Source: DATJFQ01 sp035495555 (GTDB lineage: Bacteria > Acidobacteriota > Vicinamibacteria > Vicinamibacterales > 2-12-FULL-66-21). From it: a stretch of DNA of 13,478 nt. The position numbers were made by a program, and so were the translations under genes. Numbering within the stretch: the stretch's first letter is position 1; every line of letters begins with the position of its first letter. Under the pieces are notes generated by a model that was not told the DNA's origin, searched no databases, and saw only the letters and a program-made list of their open reading frames with translations. The DNA is taken from the NCBI GenBank assembly GCA_035495555.1, contig DATJFQ010000002.1, forward strand, positions 1 to 13,478, given 5' to 3'. Below, piece after piece: positions 1 through 6,753 of this stretch.

Positions 1-302
1 GCGGCACGATAATGGGTCGGCGCGCCCGCCTGAATGAGATCTTTGACGATGCGTGATCTCCCGACCACGAGCCGTCACGCAATCACGTCTTGAAAGCGAT
101 TCAGCCGCCCATCGGGATACCTTGACCGCGGGAACGCTGTGTCGTTCTACGCAACGGTCCTGAAGAAGCCGCCAACCTTGTCCGACTGGTTCAATCCCGT
201 TTGGGATTCGAACCGGTTGTGGCGGATGGTCACCCCAGCTACAGAATCACCTACAGGAAGAATCGACGTCCAGGGGAATTCGCCGTAACTGATTGAAAAG
301 AA
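1..302. other. Left-edge region without a confident gene
   Basis: No frame here gives a well-supported gene. On the plus strand a frame open from about 126 to a TGA at 294-296 reads like protein (residues such as EEAANLVRLVQSRLGFEP), but it has no ATG or GTG start. A neighbouring frame (open from about 97, ending around VSFYATV near 150) would join it if one base had been lost near 155-160. This may be the remnant of a small frameshifted gene. On the minus strand, positions 68 to 1 are open after a GTG and run off the window edge, which is too short to judge. A strong hairpin lies at 169-225 and is listed separately. Confidence 0.3.
169..225. repeat. Imperfect inverted repeat / hairpin
   Basis: The arms GGTTCAATCCC (188-198) and GGGATTCGAACC (203-214) pair over 11 bp with one bulged C (209) and a GTTT loop. 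Outward the pairing continues through 183-187 with 215-219 (including G-U pairs). After an internal loop, CCGCC (169-173) pairs with GGCGG (221-225). There is no T-run on either side, so it does not look like a standard intrinsic terminator. It lies about 85 bases downstream of the 3' end of the minus-strand tRNA-Arg genes. The arms resemble tRNA T-arm sequence, but no cloverleaf can be folded around them. Confidence 0.5.
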
Positions 303-379
303 TGGCGCGCCCGGCAGGGCTCGAACCTGCAACCTTCGGCTCCGGAGGCCGACGCTCTATCCAGTTGAGCTACGGGCGC
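303..379 (-). tRNA. tRNA-Arg (anticodon CCG)
   Basis: Read on the minus strand this is a complete 77-nt cloverleaf. The acceptor stem GCGCCCG pairs with CGGGCGC, followed by discriminator G and an encoded CCA. The D arm is GCTC/GAGC, and the anticodon stem TCGGC/GCCGA closes the loop CTCCGGA, whose positions 34-36 are CCG, reading the Arg codon CGG. The T arm carries GGTTCGAGCC. It shares its acceptor stem and D arm with the tRNA-Arg gene 144 bases upstream, so the two probably arose by duplication and may share a precursor transcript. Confidence 0.96.
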
Positions 380-384
380 ACAGG

Positions 385-518
385 GAATTTGGAAGTTTGG
401 GAATCGGTTAATTTGGAAATTTGACACACGCGGCCTACCGGCCACGCTTCAAAGGCACGCGCGATAGCGCGTGCAAGCCAGATCTTCCAAATTATTCGAT
501 TTCTAAATCTCCAAATTC
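385..518. repeat. Inverted pair of degenerate 8-bp repeat arrays between tRNA genes
   Basis: Positions 385-424 divide into five 8-base units close to RAATTTGG (GAATTTGG, AAGTTTGG, GAATCGGT, TAATTTGG, AAATTTGA). The same arrangement appears on the opposite strand at 485-518. The two 34-base arms (385-418 and 485-518) are reverse complements at 28 of 34 positions. They enclose a 66-base GC-rich core with its own palindromes: GGCC-TACC-GGCC (432-443) and an 8-bp perfect stem at 455-474. A transcript covering both tRNA genes could fold this spacer into one long stem. The AT-rich arms contrast sharply with the surrounding base composition. Confidence 0.75.
455..474. repeat. Perfect palindrome with GATA loop
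   Basis: GCACGCGC (455-462) and GCGCGTGC (467-474) form an 8-bp perfect stem around the loop GATA. Outer GCTT (446-449) and AAGC (475-478) extend the stem after an asymmetric bulge. It resembles REP-type palindromes, but only one copy is visible here, so membership of a repeat family cannot be judged. No T-run follows on either strand, which argues against a simple terminator. Confidence 0.6.
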
Positions 519-523
519 TTCTA

Positions 524-601
<78 letters not shown>

Positions 602-637
602 CAAGTTACGCAGTTTAGCATTATTGGATCGTCGGCC

Positions 638-1003
638 CTACGCGGGCAGTGGGTTGCGCGCGAAGCAGAGATCCTCCACGACGCGGCCGCCGATCAAGTG
701 CTCCTGGATGATGCGCTCGGCCTGCTCCGGGGTGACGCCGCGATACCACGTGCCCTCGGGATAGACCACGCAAATAGGTCCGCCCACGCAGATGCGCAGG
801 CACTGGCACTTTGTCCGGTAGCAGGGGCCGTCCGCGCCGGCGATGTTCAGCTCTTTCATCCGGTGTTTCAGGTACTGCCACGTCGCGTCGCCCGCTTCCG
901 GATCCACGCAGTCCGGGCCGACGCACAGAAAAAGGTGCCGTGTCAGCCGCCCGACGCCGAACGCCGCGGCCGACTGCTCAGGTGTCTCGTACTTCCTGGC
1001 CAT
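638..1003 (-). CDS. Thioredoxin-like [2Fe-2S] ferredoxin
   Basis: The predicted 121-residue cytoplasmic protein matches the thioredoxin-fold [2Fe-2S] ferredoxin family (COG3411-type, related to the NuoE fold). Visible features are LFLCVGPDC (Cys27 and Cys32), a second cysteine cluster CYRTKCQCLRIC (Cys61-Cys72) containing the family's CxxxC pair (Cys68/Cys72), and the typical GGPICVVYPEGTWYRGVTPE stretch that follows it. The C-terminal helix EQAERIIQEHL is also typical. The family binds one [2Fe-2S] cluster and presumably carries electrons; the partner is not evident from the neighbours. The chosen start is ATG at 1003. A GTG seven codons earlier (1024) is also open, and neither has a strong ribosome site. 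The tRNA-Arg genes lie downstream in the same direction, 37 bases past the stop. It is divergent from the acidic small gene at 1057. Confidence 0.88.
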   Translation of the reverse strand: MARKYETPEQSAAAFGVGRLTRHLFLCVGPDCVDPEAGDATWQYLKHRMKELNIAGADGPCYRTKCQCLRICVGGPICVVYPEGTWYRGVTPEQAERIIQEHLIGGRVVEDLCFARNPLPA

Positions 1004-1056
1004 CCGCTCACGATCATACGGCACCCGGCTTGCTGCGCTCCCGGTCAGGAGGTCCC

Positions 1057-1212
1057 ATGCCGAATCCGCAGAAGAGCAATCCCGACGATCAGATGGCCGA
1101 CCGGGAAGAAGATCGTATCCGGGGGGTCGCCAGCGAAGAAGACGAGTTCGAAGATACGGAAGACCTCGACGAGGACGACACCGACGACAGCGAAGACAGC
1201 GGAGACGTCTAG
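1057..1212 (+). CDS. Small, extremely acidic protein (51 aa), function unknown
   Basis: A strong Shine-Dalgarno sequence, AGGAGG at 1048-1053, stands five bases before this ATG, which is why I call it a gene despite its length. The product has about 23 Asp/Glu in 51 residues, concentrated in the C-terminal half (EEDEFEDTEDLDEDDTDDSE), with no cysteine, no hydrophobic segment and no signal peptide. It should be soluble and probably disordered. Such tails can mimic nucleic acid or bind basic proteins or metal ions, but nothing here proves a role. It is convergent with ligD, the two stop codons being seven bases apart, and divergent from the ferredoxin gene. I do not recognise a family. Confidence 0.7.
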   Translation: MPNPQKSNPDDQMADREEDRIRGVASEEDEFEDTEDLDEDDTDDSEDSGDV

Positions 1213-1219
1213 AAGTCCG

Positions 1220-3226
1220 CTATTTGTACTTGGCGAACACGGCTTGCAGATCGGCGGGCGCGCCGGTCCGCAAGCCTTCCCACAGATCCCCGGCGCTTCG
1301 GAACCGCTCCGGCGCCGATCGAACCGTGAAGTCGCGCGGGTCCACCTTCCCGTCGACTTCCTTCCACGTCAGCGGCGTCGACACGCCCGCGAAATCGCTC
1401 GCGCGCGCGCTGTAGGCCGTCGCGAGCGTCTTGCCGAGGATGTTCTGCAGGAAATCCACGTAGACCGTGCCGCGCGGACGCCGCGCGACCGCGCGCTCGA
1501 CGGTCGCCGCCTTGGGATGGCGCGTCGCGACGACGGTGGCGACGATCTGGCAGAAGAGCATTCCGGACTCATACGACGTCTGCGGCGGCAGCGGAATGTA
1601 GACGTGCAGGCCGCTCGCGCCTGAGGTCTTCGGAAAACCGACGACGCCGAGCTCCGCCAGCTCGTCGCGTACCCAGCGCGCCACGTCGAGCACGCGCCCG
1701 AACGTCGTCCCTTCGGTGGGATCCAGATCGATCGCGACGTGATCGGCGTCGAGCGGCGACTGCACGCGCGAGAACCAGGGATCCTGCGAAATCGCGGCGA
1801 TCTGCGTCATGTAGAGAAGCGTCGTCAGCGACCCTCCGATCAGGCGTCTCGCGTCGGCCTCGCGAATGGGGTCCATTTCGTCCGGGAGCGTCTCGATGCG
1901 CACGCCCGGCGGCGGCTTCTGCTCGCGCGATCGCTGCTGGTAGAACGCCTTCCCTCCGATGCCGTTGGGAAAACGTTTCATCACCAGCGGACGATCGGCG
2001 ACAGCCGGAAGAATACAGGGCGAGACCTCGACGTAGTAGCGAAGGAGATCGCCTTTGGTGAGTTTGAGCGCGGGCCAGAAGAGCTTCGCGAGATTCGTGA
2101 CCTTCAGCCGATCGCCGTTCGGCAGCGTGAGCTCGCCGTCGCGCCGCGCATCCTCGAGCGCGCGAAGGCGATCGAGCAGAGGTCCGTGGCTCGCGTCGAG
2201 GCCCTCGTTGCGCTTCGGCTCGGCGGTTTCGCGGACCACGAGGGCCGCGGCCTTGTCATCGCGCAAGCCGAGATAAACCGGATGCCGCAGCTTGTTGTCC
2301 GCGGTCCATTCGGTGAACTTGATCTGCGCGACGAGATCCGGCTTCGCCCAATGAGCGCGTTCGTTCGTCTTGATCGGCTCGGAGAACGGAGACGAGGCAG
2401 TCTCGCGAGGCTTCAACAGCTTCCAGAGCCGCGCCAGCTCCTTCTGATCGAAGCCTGTTCCCGTGTGGCCTGCATAGCGCAGGCGGCCGTTCTCGTGGAC
2501 GCCAAGGAGCAGCGCGCCGAAGTACTGCCGCGTCTGCCGCGGCTCGGTCCATCCGCCGATCACGAACTCCTGTTCCTTGATCAGCTTCACCTTTCTCCAC
2601 GCCGGAGATCGGCGGCCTGGAAGGTACGGCGCGCGCGCGTCTTTCGCGATCAACCCCTCCCAGCCTTCTTTCTGCGCCCGCGCGAACATCGTCCGCGCGT
2701 CCCCGGCGACCTGCTCGCTCAATCGGATGGTTCGATCATCCGCAGCGTGGAAGATCCGCTTGAACCAGACCTCCAGGCGCGTGCGTCGCTCCGCCAGGGG
2801 AAGCGGCGTCAGGTCGTCCTTGCCGTCCCTCAGAATGTCGAAGACGATCAAGGCGACCGGCTGTTCGGCGTCGACGCGCTCGACGTCTTTCGCGCCGATC
2901 AGATGAATCCGCCCCTGGAGCCGCTGAAATCCGGCGGGCCGGCCGCGCTCGTCGAGCGCGACGATCTCGGCGTCGAGGATGACCGGCGCCTTCAGCTTCC
3001 TGCCGGCCGCTTCGAGCGCTCTCGCGATCGTCGGAAACTGCGTGGTCTTTTCGTTGCCGTTCCGCGACCATATCCTGGCGGACGCGCGGCCTCGTGCACC
3101 TGCACCGGTTCGGGCCGGCGCGACTTCGACGAGCGCGCGGATGCCGTCGTATTTGGGCTCGTAGACGAGCCCTGGGTGCGTGAGGGGCGCGTCGGCCAGC
3201 GTCGCCAGCATCGGCCTGAGGTCCAC
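1220..3226 (-). CDS. ligD: DNA ligase D (ligase-polymerase form), NHEJ
   Basis: This ATP-dependent ligase/primase-polymerase works with Ku to join double-strand breaks. With the GTG start at 3226 it has 668 residues. The N-terminal ligase domain holds motif I EPKYDGIR (nucleotidyl Lys25), DAEIVAL (85-91), EGLIAKD (190-196) and KVKLIK (212-217), then an OB-fold region to about 335. From about 370 comes the LigD polymerase domain, with DLDP (Asp500/Asp502), SGASGLHVYIPL (535-546) and VYVDFLQN (third Asp591). The 3'-phosphoesterase domain of longer LigD proteins is absent, and the order is ligase then polymerase. The start is uncertain: a TTG at 3265 would overlap the divergent BlaI gene, and ATG at 3211 is also possible; the GTG gives the usual MDLRPMLATLADAPL beginning. 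Only about 25 bases separate it from the BlaI gene start. Confidence 0.95.
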   Translation of the reverse strand: MDLRPMLATLADAPLTHPGLVYEPKYDGIRALVEVAPARTGAGARGRASARIWSRNGNEKTTQFPTIARALEAAGRKLKAPVILDAEIVALDERGRPAGFQRLQGRIHLIGAKDVERVDAEQPVALIVFDILRDGKDDLTPLPLAERRTRLEVWFKRIFHAADDRTIRLSEQVAGDARTMFARAQKEGWEGLIAKDARAPYLPGRRSPAWRKVKLIKEQEFVIGGWTEPRQTRQYFGALLLGVHENGRLRYAGHTGTGFDQKELARLWKLLKPRETASSPFSEPIKTNERAHWAKPDLVAQIKFTEWTADNKLRHPVYLGLRDDKAAALVVRETAEPKRNEGLDASHGPLLDRLRALEDARRDGELTLPNGDRLKVTNLAKLFWPALKLTKGDLLRYYVEVSPCILPAVADRPLVMKRFPNGIGGKAFYQQRSREQKPPPGVRIETLPDEMDPIREADARRLIGGSLTTLLYMTQIAAISQDPWFSRVQSPLDADHVAIDLDPTEGTTFGRVLDVARWVRDELAELGVVGFPKTSGASGLHVYIPLPPQTSYESGMLFCQIVATVVATRHPKAATVERAVARRPRGTVYVDFLQNILGKTLATAYSARASDFAGVSTPLTWKEVDGKVDPRDFTVRSAPERFRSAGDLWEGLRTGAPADLQAVFAKYK

Positions 3227-3251
3227 ACCGTTGATGCTATCCTGAGTATCG

Positions 3252-3662
3252 ATGTTCCGCCGCAAAGCGTCCGGCCTCGCGTCCGTGTTCGGGACGCTCG
3301 AGCTTCGCGTGCTCGAAGTCTTGTGGCAGCGGGGCAGGGAAGCGTCCGTTCGCGACGTCCTCCAGGAATTTCCGCAGTCCGCCTACACGACGGTCATGAC
3401 GACGATGGAGCGGCTGCATCGGAAGGGAGCGCTGCTGCGGCGGAAGGGCGGCCGCGCGTTCCTGTACCGGCCGGCGGAGTCGCGCGAAGCGCTGGAATCG
3501 TCGCTCGTCGCCCGCGCGATCGAGCCGCTGCTGAATGGCGCGAGCGCGCAGCCGATCCTCTCGTGTTTCGTCGAAGAGGTCAGCCGGCGCGACGAATGGC
3601 TGCTCGACGAGCTCGAGCGGCTCGTACAGCTCAAGCGCCGCCAGAACGGGAGCGGCCGATGA
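3252..3662 (+). CDS. BlaI/MecI/CopY-family repressor
   Basis: The 136-residue protein matches the BlaI/MecI winged-helix repressors. The start region LGTLELRVLEVLW is replaced here by FGTLELRVLEVLWQRG, followed by SVRDVLQEF and the recognition-helix segment SAYTTVMTTMERLHRKGALLRRKGGRAFLYRP (about residues 42-74). The C-terminal part is the helical dimer region. In characterised systems the repressor is cleaved after signalling from a BlaR1/MecR1 protease, releasing its own operon. The next gene encodes an M56 peptidase and overlaps by ATGA (3659-3662), fitting that pairing. It is divergent from ligD with about 25 bases between start codons, so its operator could affect ligD too. I found no clear operator dyad. 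The target signal is unknown. Confidence 0.92.
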   Translation: MFRRKASGLASVFGTLELRVLEVLWQRGREASVRDVLQEFPQSAYTTVMTTMERLHRKGALLRRKGGRAFLYRPAESREALESSLVARAIEPLLNGASAQPILSCFVEEVSRRDEWLLDELERLVQLKRRQNGSGR

Positions 3663-4612
3663 CCTACACGCTGCTCGCCGCGGTGATCACCTGCTCGGCG
3701 TTCGCAATTGCCGTCTCGATCGCGTCGGCCCTCGTGGGCGCCGCCGCGCCTCTCGCGGCGTCCCGAATCGCGCGGTACGCGCCGGCCTCGCGGGCGTCGA
3801 TTCTCTTCGGCCTGCGAATGCTGCCGGCCGGCGCGGGAATCGGCTTTGCGCTCGCCGTCGCGCTGCCGATCTTTCTCTGGTTCGAGCCCCGCGAGACGCA
3901 GGAGACCGTCACGCTGACACTGGCCGTCACGGCTGCGGCGGGTGTCGCCGTCTGGGTTCGTGGGGCGGCGAGAGCGTTCCGGGCGTGGCGCGCAACAAGA
4001 TACGCGATCCGCACGTGGCGGCAGCGCGGCCGGCGGCTCACGTCGTTCGAGACGTCGATGCCGGTCTTCGCCATCGAGGAATCCTTCCCGACCGTCGCCG
4101 TCGCCGGGGTGGCACGACCTGTCCTGTTCATCTCGGAACGCGTCCTCCGCGAGTGCCCCGACGATGAAGTCCGCGCGATGGTCGCGCACGAGCGCTCGCA
4201 CGTCGCCAGGCGCGACAATTTGAAGCGGTTGCTGATCCGCGGCTGCCCGGACTTGCTGGGCGCGGGCATGCTCGTCGAGCGGGCGTGGAGCGACGCGGCG
4301 GAGGAGGCGGCGGATGCCGAGGCGGCGGCGGGCCGTCCCGATCGGGCGCTGGACCTGGCACAGGCGCTGATTCGCGTGGCGCGCCTGGCGCCACGGCTCG
4401 AGGCGCCGGCCCTGGCCAGCGCGTTCTATCTCGGCGGCAGCATCGAGTCCCGCATCCGGCGGCTGGTCGAGCCCGACCGGCTGCCCGCTCCGTCGCATCC
4501 GCTCGGCTGCGTCGCGATCGGCGGTCTTGCGCTTGCGCTTGCCGCCATCGTCGTGACGTCCGCACCCGCGCTGCACCAGCTCATGGAGGCGGCCGTCCAC
4601 TTCCTGCCATAA
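3659..4612 (+). CDS. M56-family (BlaR1-like) membrane metallopeptidase
   Basis: The 317-residue protein has hydrophobic segments at about 3-30, 47-74, 84-101 and 283-303. Between the third and fourth lies a cytoplasmic-type zinc protease region with VAHERSHVARRDN, in which HERSH (177-181) is the HExxH motif; a likely third zinc ligand is a Glu in SDAAEEAADAEA (about 215-216). This is the layout of M56 peptidases such as BlaR1. The C-terminus ends shortly after the last membrane segment, so there is no penicillin-binding sensor domain, and what it senses cannot be told. It begins inside the repressor stop codon (ATGA), indicating translational coupling, and probably acts by cleaving that repressor. 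Confidence 0.9.
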   Translation: MTYTLLAAVITCSAFAIAVSIASALVGAAAPLAASRIARYAPASRASILFGLRMLPAGAGIGFALAVALPIFLWFEPRETQETVTLTLAVTAAAGVAVWVRGAARAFRAWRATRYAIRTWRQRGRRLTSFETSMPVFAIEESFPTVAVAGVARPVLFISERVLRECPDDEVRAMVAHERSHVARRDNLKRLLIRGCPDLLGAGMLVERAWSDAAEEAADAEAAAGRPDRALDLAQALIRVARLAPRLEAPALASAFYLGGSIESRIRRLVEPDRLPAPSHPLGCVAIGGLALALAAIVVTSAPALHQLMEAAVHFLP

Positions 4613-4618
4613 CGCCCC

Positions 4619-4653
4619 ACATCCGACATCCGACACCCGACCCCCGACCCCCG
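4619..4653 (+). repeat. Five 7-bp tandem repeats (consensus ACAYCCG)
   Basis: Five contiguous heptamers read ACATCCG, ACATCCG, ACACCCG, ACCCCCG, ACCCCCG. They begin seven bases after the M56 gene stop codon and lie in the 100-base gap before the ABC ATPase gene. The copies drift progressively by T-to-C and A-to-C changes. No inverted partner array is present in the gap. Confidence 0.85.
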
Positions 4654-4712
4654 ATACGACTGCTGGTAGTAGTCGGCGGCGCGCCGGTACACTCGACTGT
4701 CGGCCCGTGTCA

Positions 4713-5441
4713 ATGCAGGTCAGCGGTCTCACCAAGTCCTACGGACGGCTTCTCGCGCTGATCGACGTGTCTCTGACGATCCGGTCCGGCGAAGTGCTCG
4801 GCCTGATCGGCCCGAACGGGGCGGGCAAGACGACGCTGTTCGAATGCCTGGCCGGCGTGCTGCCGTATGACGCCGGTACGATCCGGGTGGACGGCCGTCC
4901 GCTGACGCCACGCGCGCGTGCGTCGCACGTCTTCTATGTCCCGGACGCGATCGCGCCGTGGCCCGCCCAGACTGTGCGGTGGGCGCTCGATTTCACCGTC
5001 GGCTTCTTCAAAGGGGACGCGGATCGGAAGAAGGACGTCATCGAGCGGCTCGATCTGTCCCCGTTTCTGGGGTCGCGGATCGAGACGCTGTCGAAGGGGC
5101 AGCGGAAGCGGGCTGTGCTCGCGATCGGCATGCTCACGCCGCACCCGCTTCTCCTCAGCGATGAACCGTTCGACGGACTGGATCTGCGGCAGACGCGCGA
5201 AGTGGGCGCCGCCCTGCGAGCCCATGCGGCGTCGGGCCGCACGCTCTTCCTGTCGATTCACCAGATCAACGACGCGGCCCGCGTGTGCGATCGGTTCGTG
5301 CTCATCAGCGGCGGCCGTACGCGCGGCGAAGGGACAGTCGAGGAGCTCGCCGCGCGCGTGAACCCGAACCCGTCGAACCGGAACCCGTTGAACCCGATGA
5401 ACCCATTGAGCCTGGAAGATGTCGTTCTTGCGCTTACGTAA
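4713..5441 (+). CDS. ABC transporter ATP-binding protein
   Basis: The 242-residue ATPase belongs to the ABC-2 exporter type. It carries Walker A GPNGAGKTT (33-41), signature LSKGQ (126-130), Walker B LLLSDEP followed by the D-loop (146-157), and the switch His183 in FLSIHQIND. The Q-loop position reads FYVPD rather than a glutamine motif, as in many ABC-2-type ATPases. An ATG at 4713 is chosen; a GTG two codons earlier (4707) is equally free of a Shine-Dalgarno sequence. The C-terminal tail is odd: residues about 216-231 are Asn-Pro rich because a 9-bp tandem array is translated in frame. The permease gene starts inside its last codons, a 23-base overlap that indicates a single transporter operon. 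Confidence 0.94.
   Translation: MQVSGLTKSYGRLLALIDVSLTIRSGEVLGLIGPNGAGKTTLFECLAGVLPYDAGTIRVDGRPLTPRARASHVFYVPDAIAPWPAQTVRWALDFTVGFFKGDADRKKDVIERLDLSPFLGSRIETLSKGQRKRAVLAIGMLTPHPLLLSDEPFDGLDLRQTREVGAALRAHAASGRTLFLSIHQINDAARVCDRFVLISGGRTRGEGTVEELAARVNPNPSNRNPLNPMNPLSLEDVVLALT
5360..5407 (+). repeat. 9-bp tandem repeats inside the ABC ATPase gene
   Basis: Degenerate GAACCCGTT-like nonamers: GAACCCGTC (5366-5374), a shortened GAACCG, GAACCCGTT (5381-5389), GAACCCGAT (5390-5398) and GAACCCATT (5399-5407), preceded by one GAACCC. Every unit length is a multiple of three, so the reading frame is kept and the array is translated as NPNPSNRNPLNPMNPL. It sits between the last conserved ATPase helix and the final SLEDVVLALT. 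Confidence 0.85.
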
Positions 5442-6753
5442 GGCGCCGTTCGTCTGGCTCCTCGAGAAGGAATGGCGCGAGCTGCTGTCATCCCGCGCGT
5501 GGTGGGTCATGCTCGCGCTCATCGGTCCGCTGGTCGGCGTCTCGTTCATCAGCGCCGTGCGGACGTACGCCGAGTTGAGCGGCTACGGGGGCACGGCGGC
5601 CGGCGTCGGAGAGGCGTTCTCGCCGCTCGTCGGCGTCTGGGCGCCGACGTTCAGCGCCTGCGAGCGGGCCGCCGCCTTCCTGCTGCCATTTGTCCCCATC
5701 CGCGTCGTCGCCGGCGACAAGCAAAGCGGCGCGCTGAAGCTCGAAGCGCAGCAGCCGATGCCGGCATTGTGGCGCGTGAGCGCGAAGGCACTCGTGCTGA
5801 TCGCGGGCTGGCTCCTTGCTTCGGCCCCGGCACTGCTTGCCGTTCTCCTGTGGCGGGGCTACGGCGGCAGCGTGTATCCGCCCGAGCTCGTCACCATCGC
5901 GTTCGGACACGTGCTGAACGCGGGGCTCACGATCGCGATCGCCGCAGCCGCCGCGTCGCTGACCGATCATCCCTCGACCGCCGCTATCGTCACGCTGAGC
6001 GTCACGGTGGGGACGTGGATTCTCAATTTCATCGCCGCCGTCCACGGAGGCGTGTGGGAGCGCGCCGCGGACTATACGCCAACGGCGATGGTCTCGCAGT
6101 TCCAGCACGGCCTCGTGCGTCTCGACGTGACGCTGGCGGCGCTGACGCTCATCGCGTCGGGGCTGGCGGTCGCGGCGATCTGGATGCGACTCGGCGCCTC
6201 CCCGATCCGGCGCGGGTACGAATCGTCGATCGTGGCGGCCGTCGCGGTGGCGCTGCTGTTCGCCGGCGGGTTCGCGACCACGAGCTGGGATACATCCGAA
6301 GGACGAATCAACTCGCTGCCGGAGGCCGACGAGCGGGCGCTGTCGGGCATTCACGAGCCGCTGCGGATGGAAGTGCACCTGGCGCCCGAAGATCCGCGGC
6401 GTACGGATCTGGAGAACAAGACGCTCTCGAAGCTCCGGCGCGCACTGCCGAAACTGCAGGTGACGTACGTGTCGAGTACGTCGACCGGGCTGTTCGAGCA
6501 GACGAGCGCGCATTACGGAGAGATCTCGTACGACCTCGGGGGCCGCCGGACCTCGAATCGCCTCACGAGCGCCGACGGCGTGCTCGAAACGATTTTCTCG
6601 CTCGCGGGGATCGCCATCCCGGCCGAAGGCGACGATGCGGGGTTTCGCGGACATCCGCTGGCGGTGCCGCCGAGGCGGGCCGGCGCGGTGTTCTACGGCA
6701 TCTGGCCGGCGTCCGTCATCGCGTTCGGTCTTTTGGTACGCAGGAGACAATGA
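5419..6753 (+). CDS. ABC-2 permease fused to a GldG-like domain
   Basis: The 444-residue membrane protein has predicted membrane segments at about 28-48, 82-96, 122-146, 158-180, 186-206, 236-256 and 270-286. A soluble extracytoplasmic part (about 288-420) and a final membrane anchor (422-440) follow. The soluble part, with SWDTSEGRINSLPEADERAL then an EPLRMEVHL strand and a helical LENKTLSKLRRAL, resembles the N-terminal region of GldG-type auxiliary proteins of ABC-2 systems; in gliding bacteria GldF and GldG are separate. Here permease and auxiliary part appear to be one chain. The substrate is unknown. Its stop codon overlaps the start of the secreted-protein gene, and a good AGGAG (6742-6746) for that gene lies inside it. 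Confidence 0.85.
   Translation: MSFLRLRKAPFVWLLEKEWRELLSSRAWWVMLALIGPLVGVSFISAVRTYAELSGYGGTAAGVGEAFSPLVGVWAPTFSACERAAAFLLPFVPIRVVAGDKQSGALKLEAQQPMPALWRVSAKALVLIAGWLLASAPALLAVLLWRGYGGSVYPPELVTIAFGHVLNAGLTIAIAAAAASLTDHPSTAAIVTLSVTVGTWILNFIAAVHGGVWERAADYTPTAMVSQFQHGLVRLDVTLAALTLIASGLAVAAIWMRLGASPIRRGYESSIVAAVAVALLFAGGFATTSWDTSEGRINSLPEADERALSGIHEPLRMEVHLAPEDPRRTDLENKTLSKLRRALPKLQVTYVSSTSTGLFEQTSAHYGEISYDLGGRRTSNRLTSADGVLETIFSLAGIAIPAEGDDAGFRGHPLAVPPRRAGAVFYGIWPASVIAFGLLVRRRQ

Noticed and set aside
1..68. Minus-strand partial gene running off the left edge
   Set aside because: Only about 22 codons from a GTG with no ribosome site; too short to support.
188..214. Third tRNA gene suggested by T-arm-like sequence
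   Set aside because: Neither strand gives a five-base-pair T stem with matching acceptor, D and anticodon arms.
385..518. CRISPR-like array
   Set aside because: Repeats are 8 bases long, contiguous and degenerate, with no unique spacers and no cas genes nearby.
1739..3658. Very long plus-strand open frame antisense to ligD and running into the M56 gene
   Set aside because: It is in the frame opposite GC-rich codons of ligD, where stops are rare. The sequence is Arg-rich without domains; only the part from 3659 (the peptidase) is real.
5488..6750. Long minus-strand frame opposite the permease gene
   Set aside because: Compositional shadow rich in Arg, with no membrane segments or known motifs; the plus-strand permease overlaps its neighbours as operon genes do.
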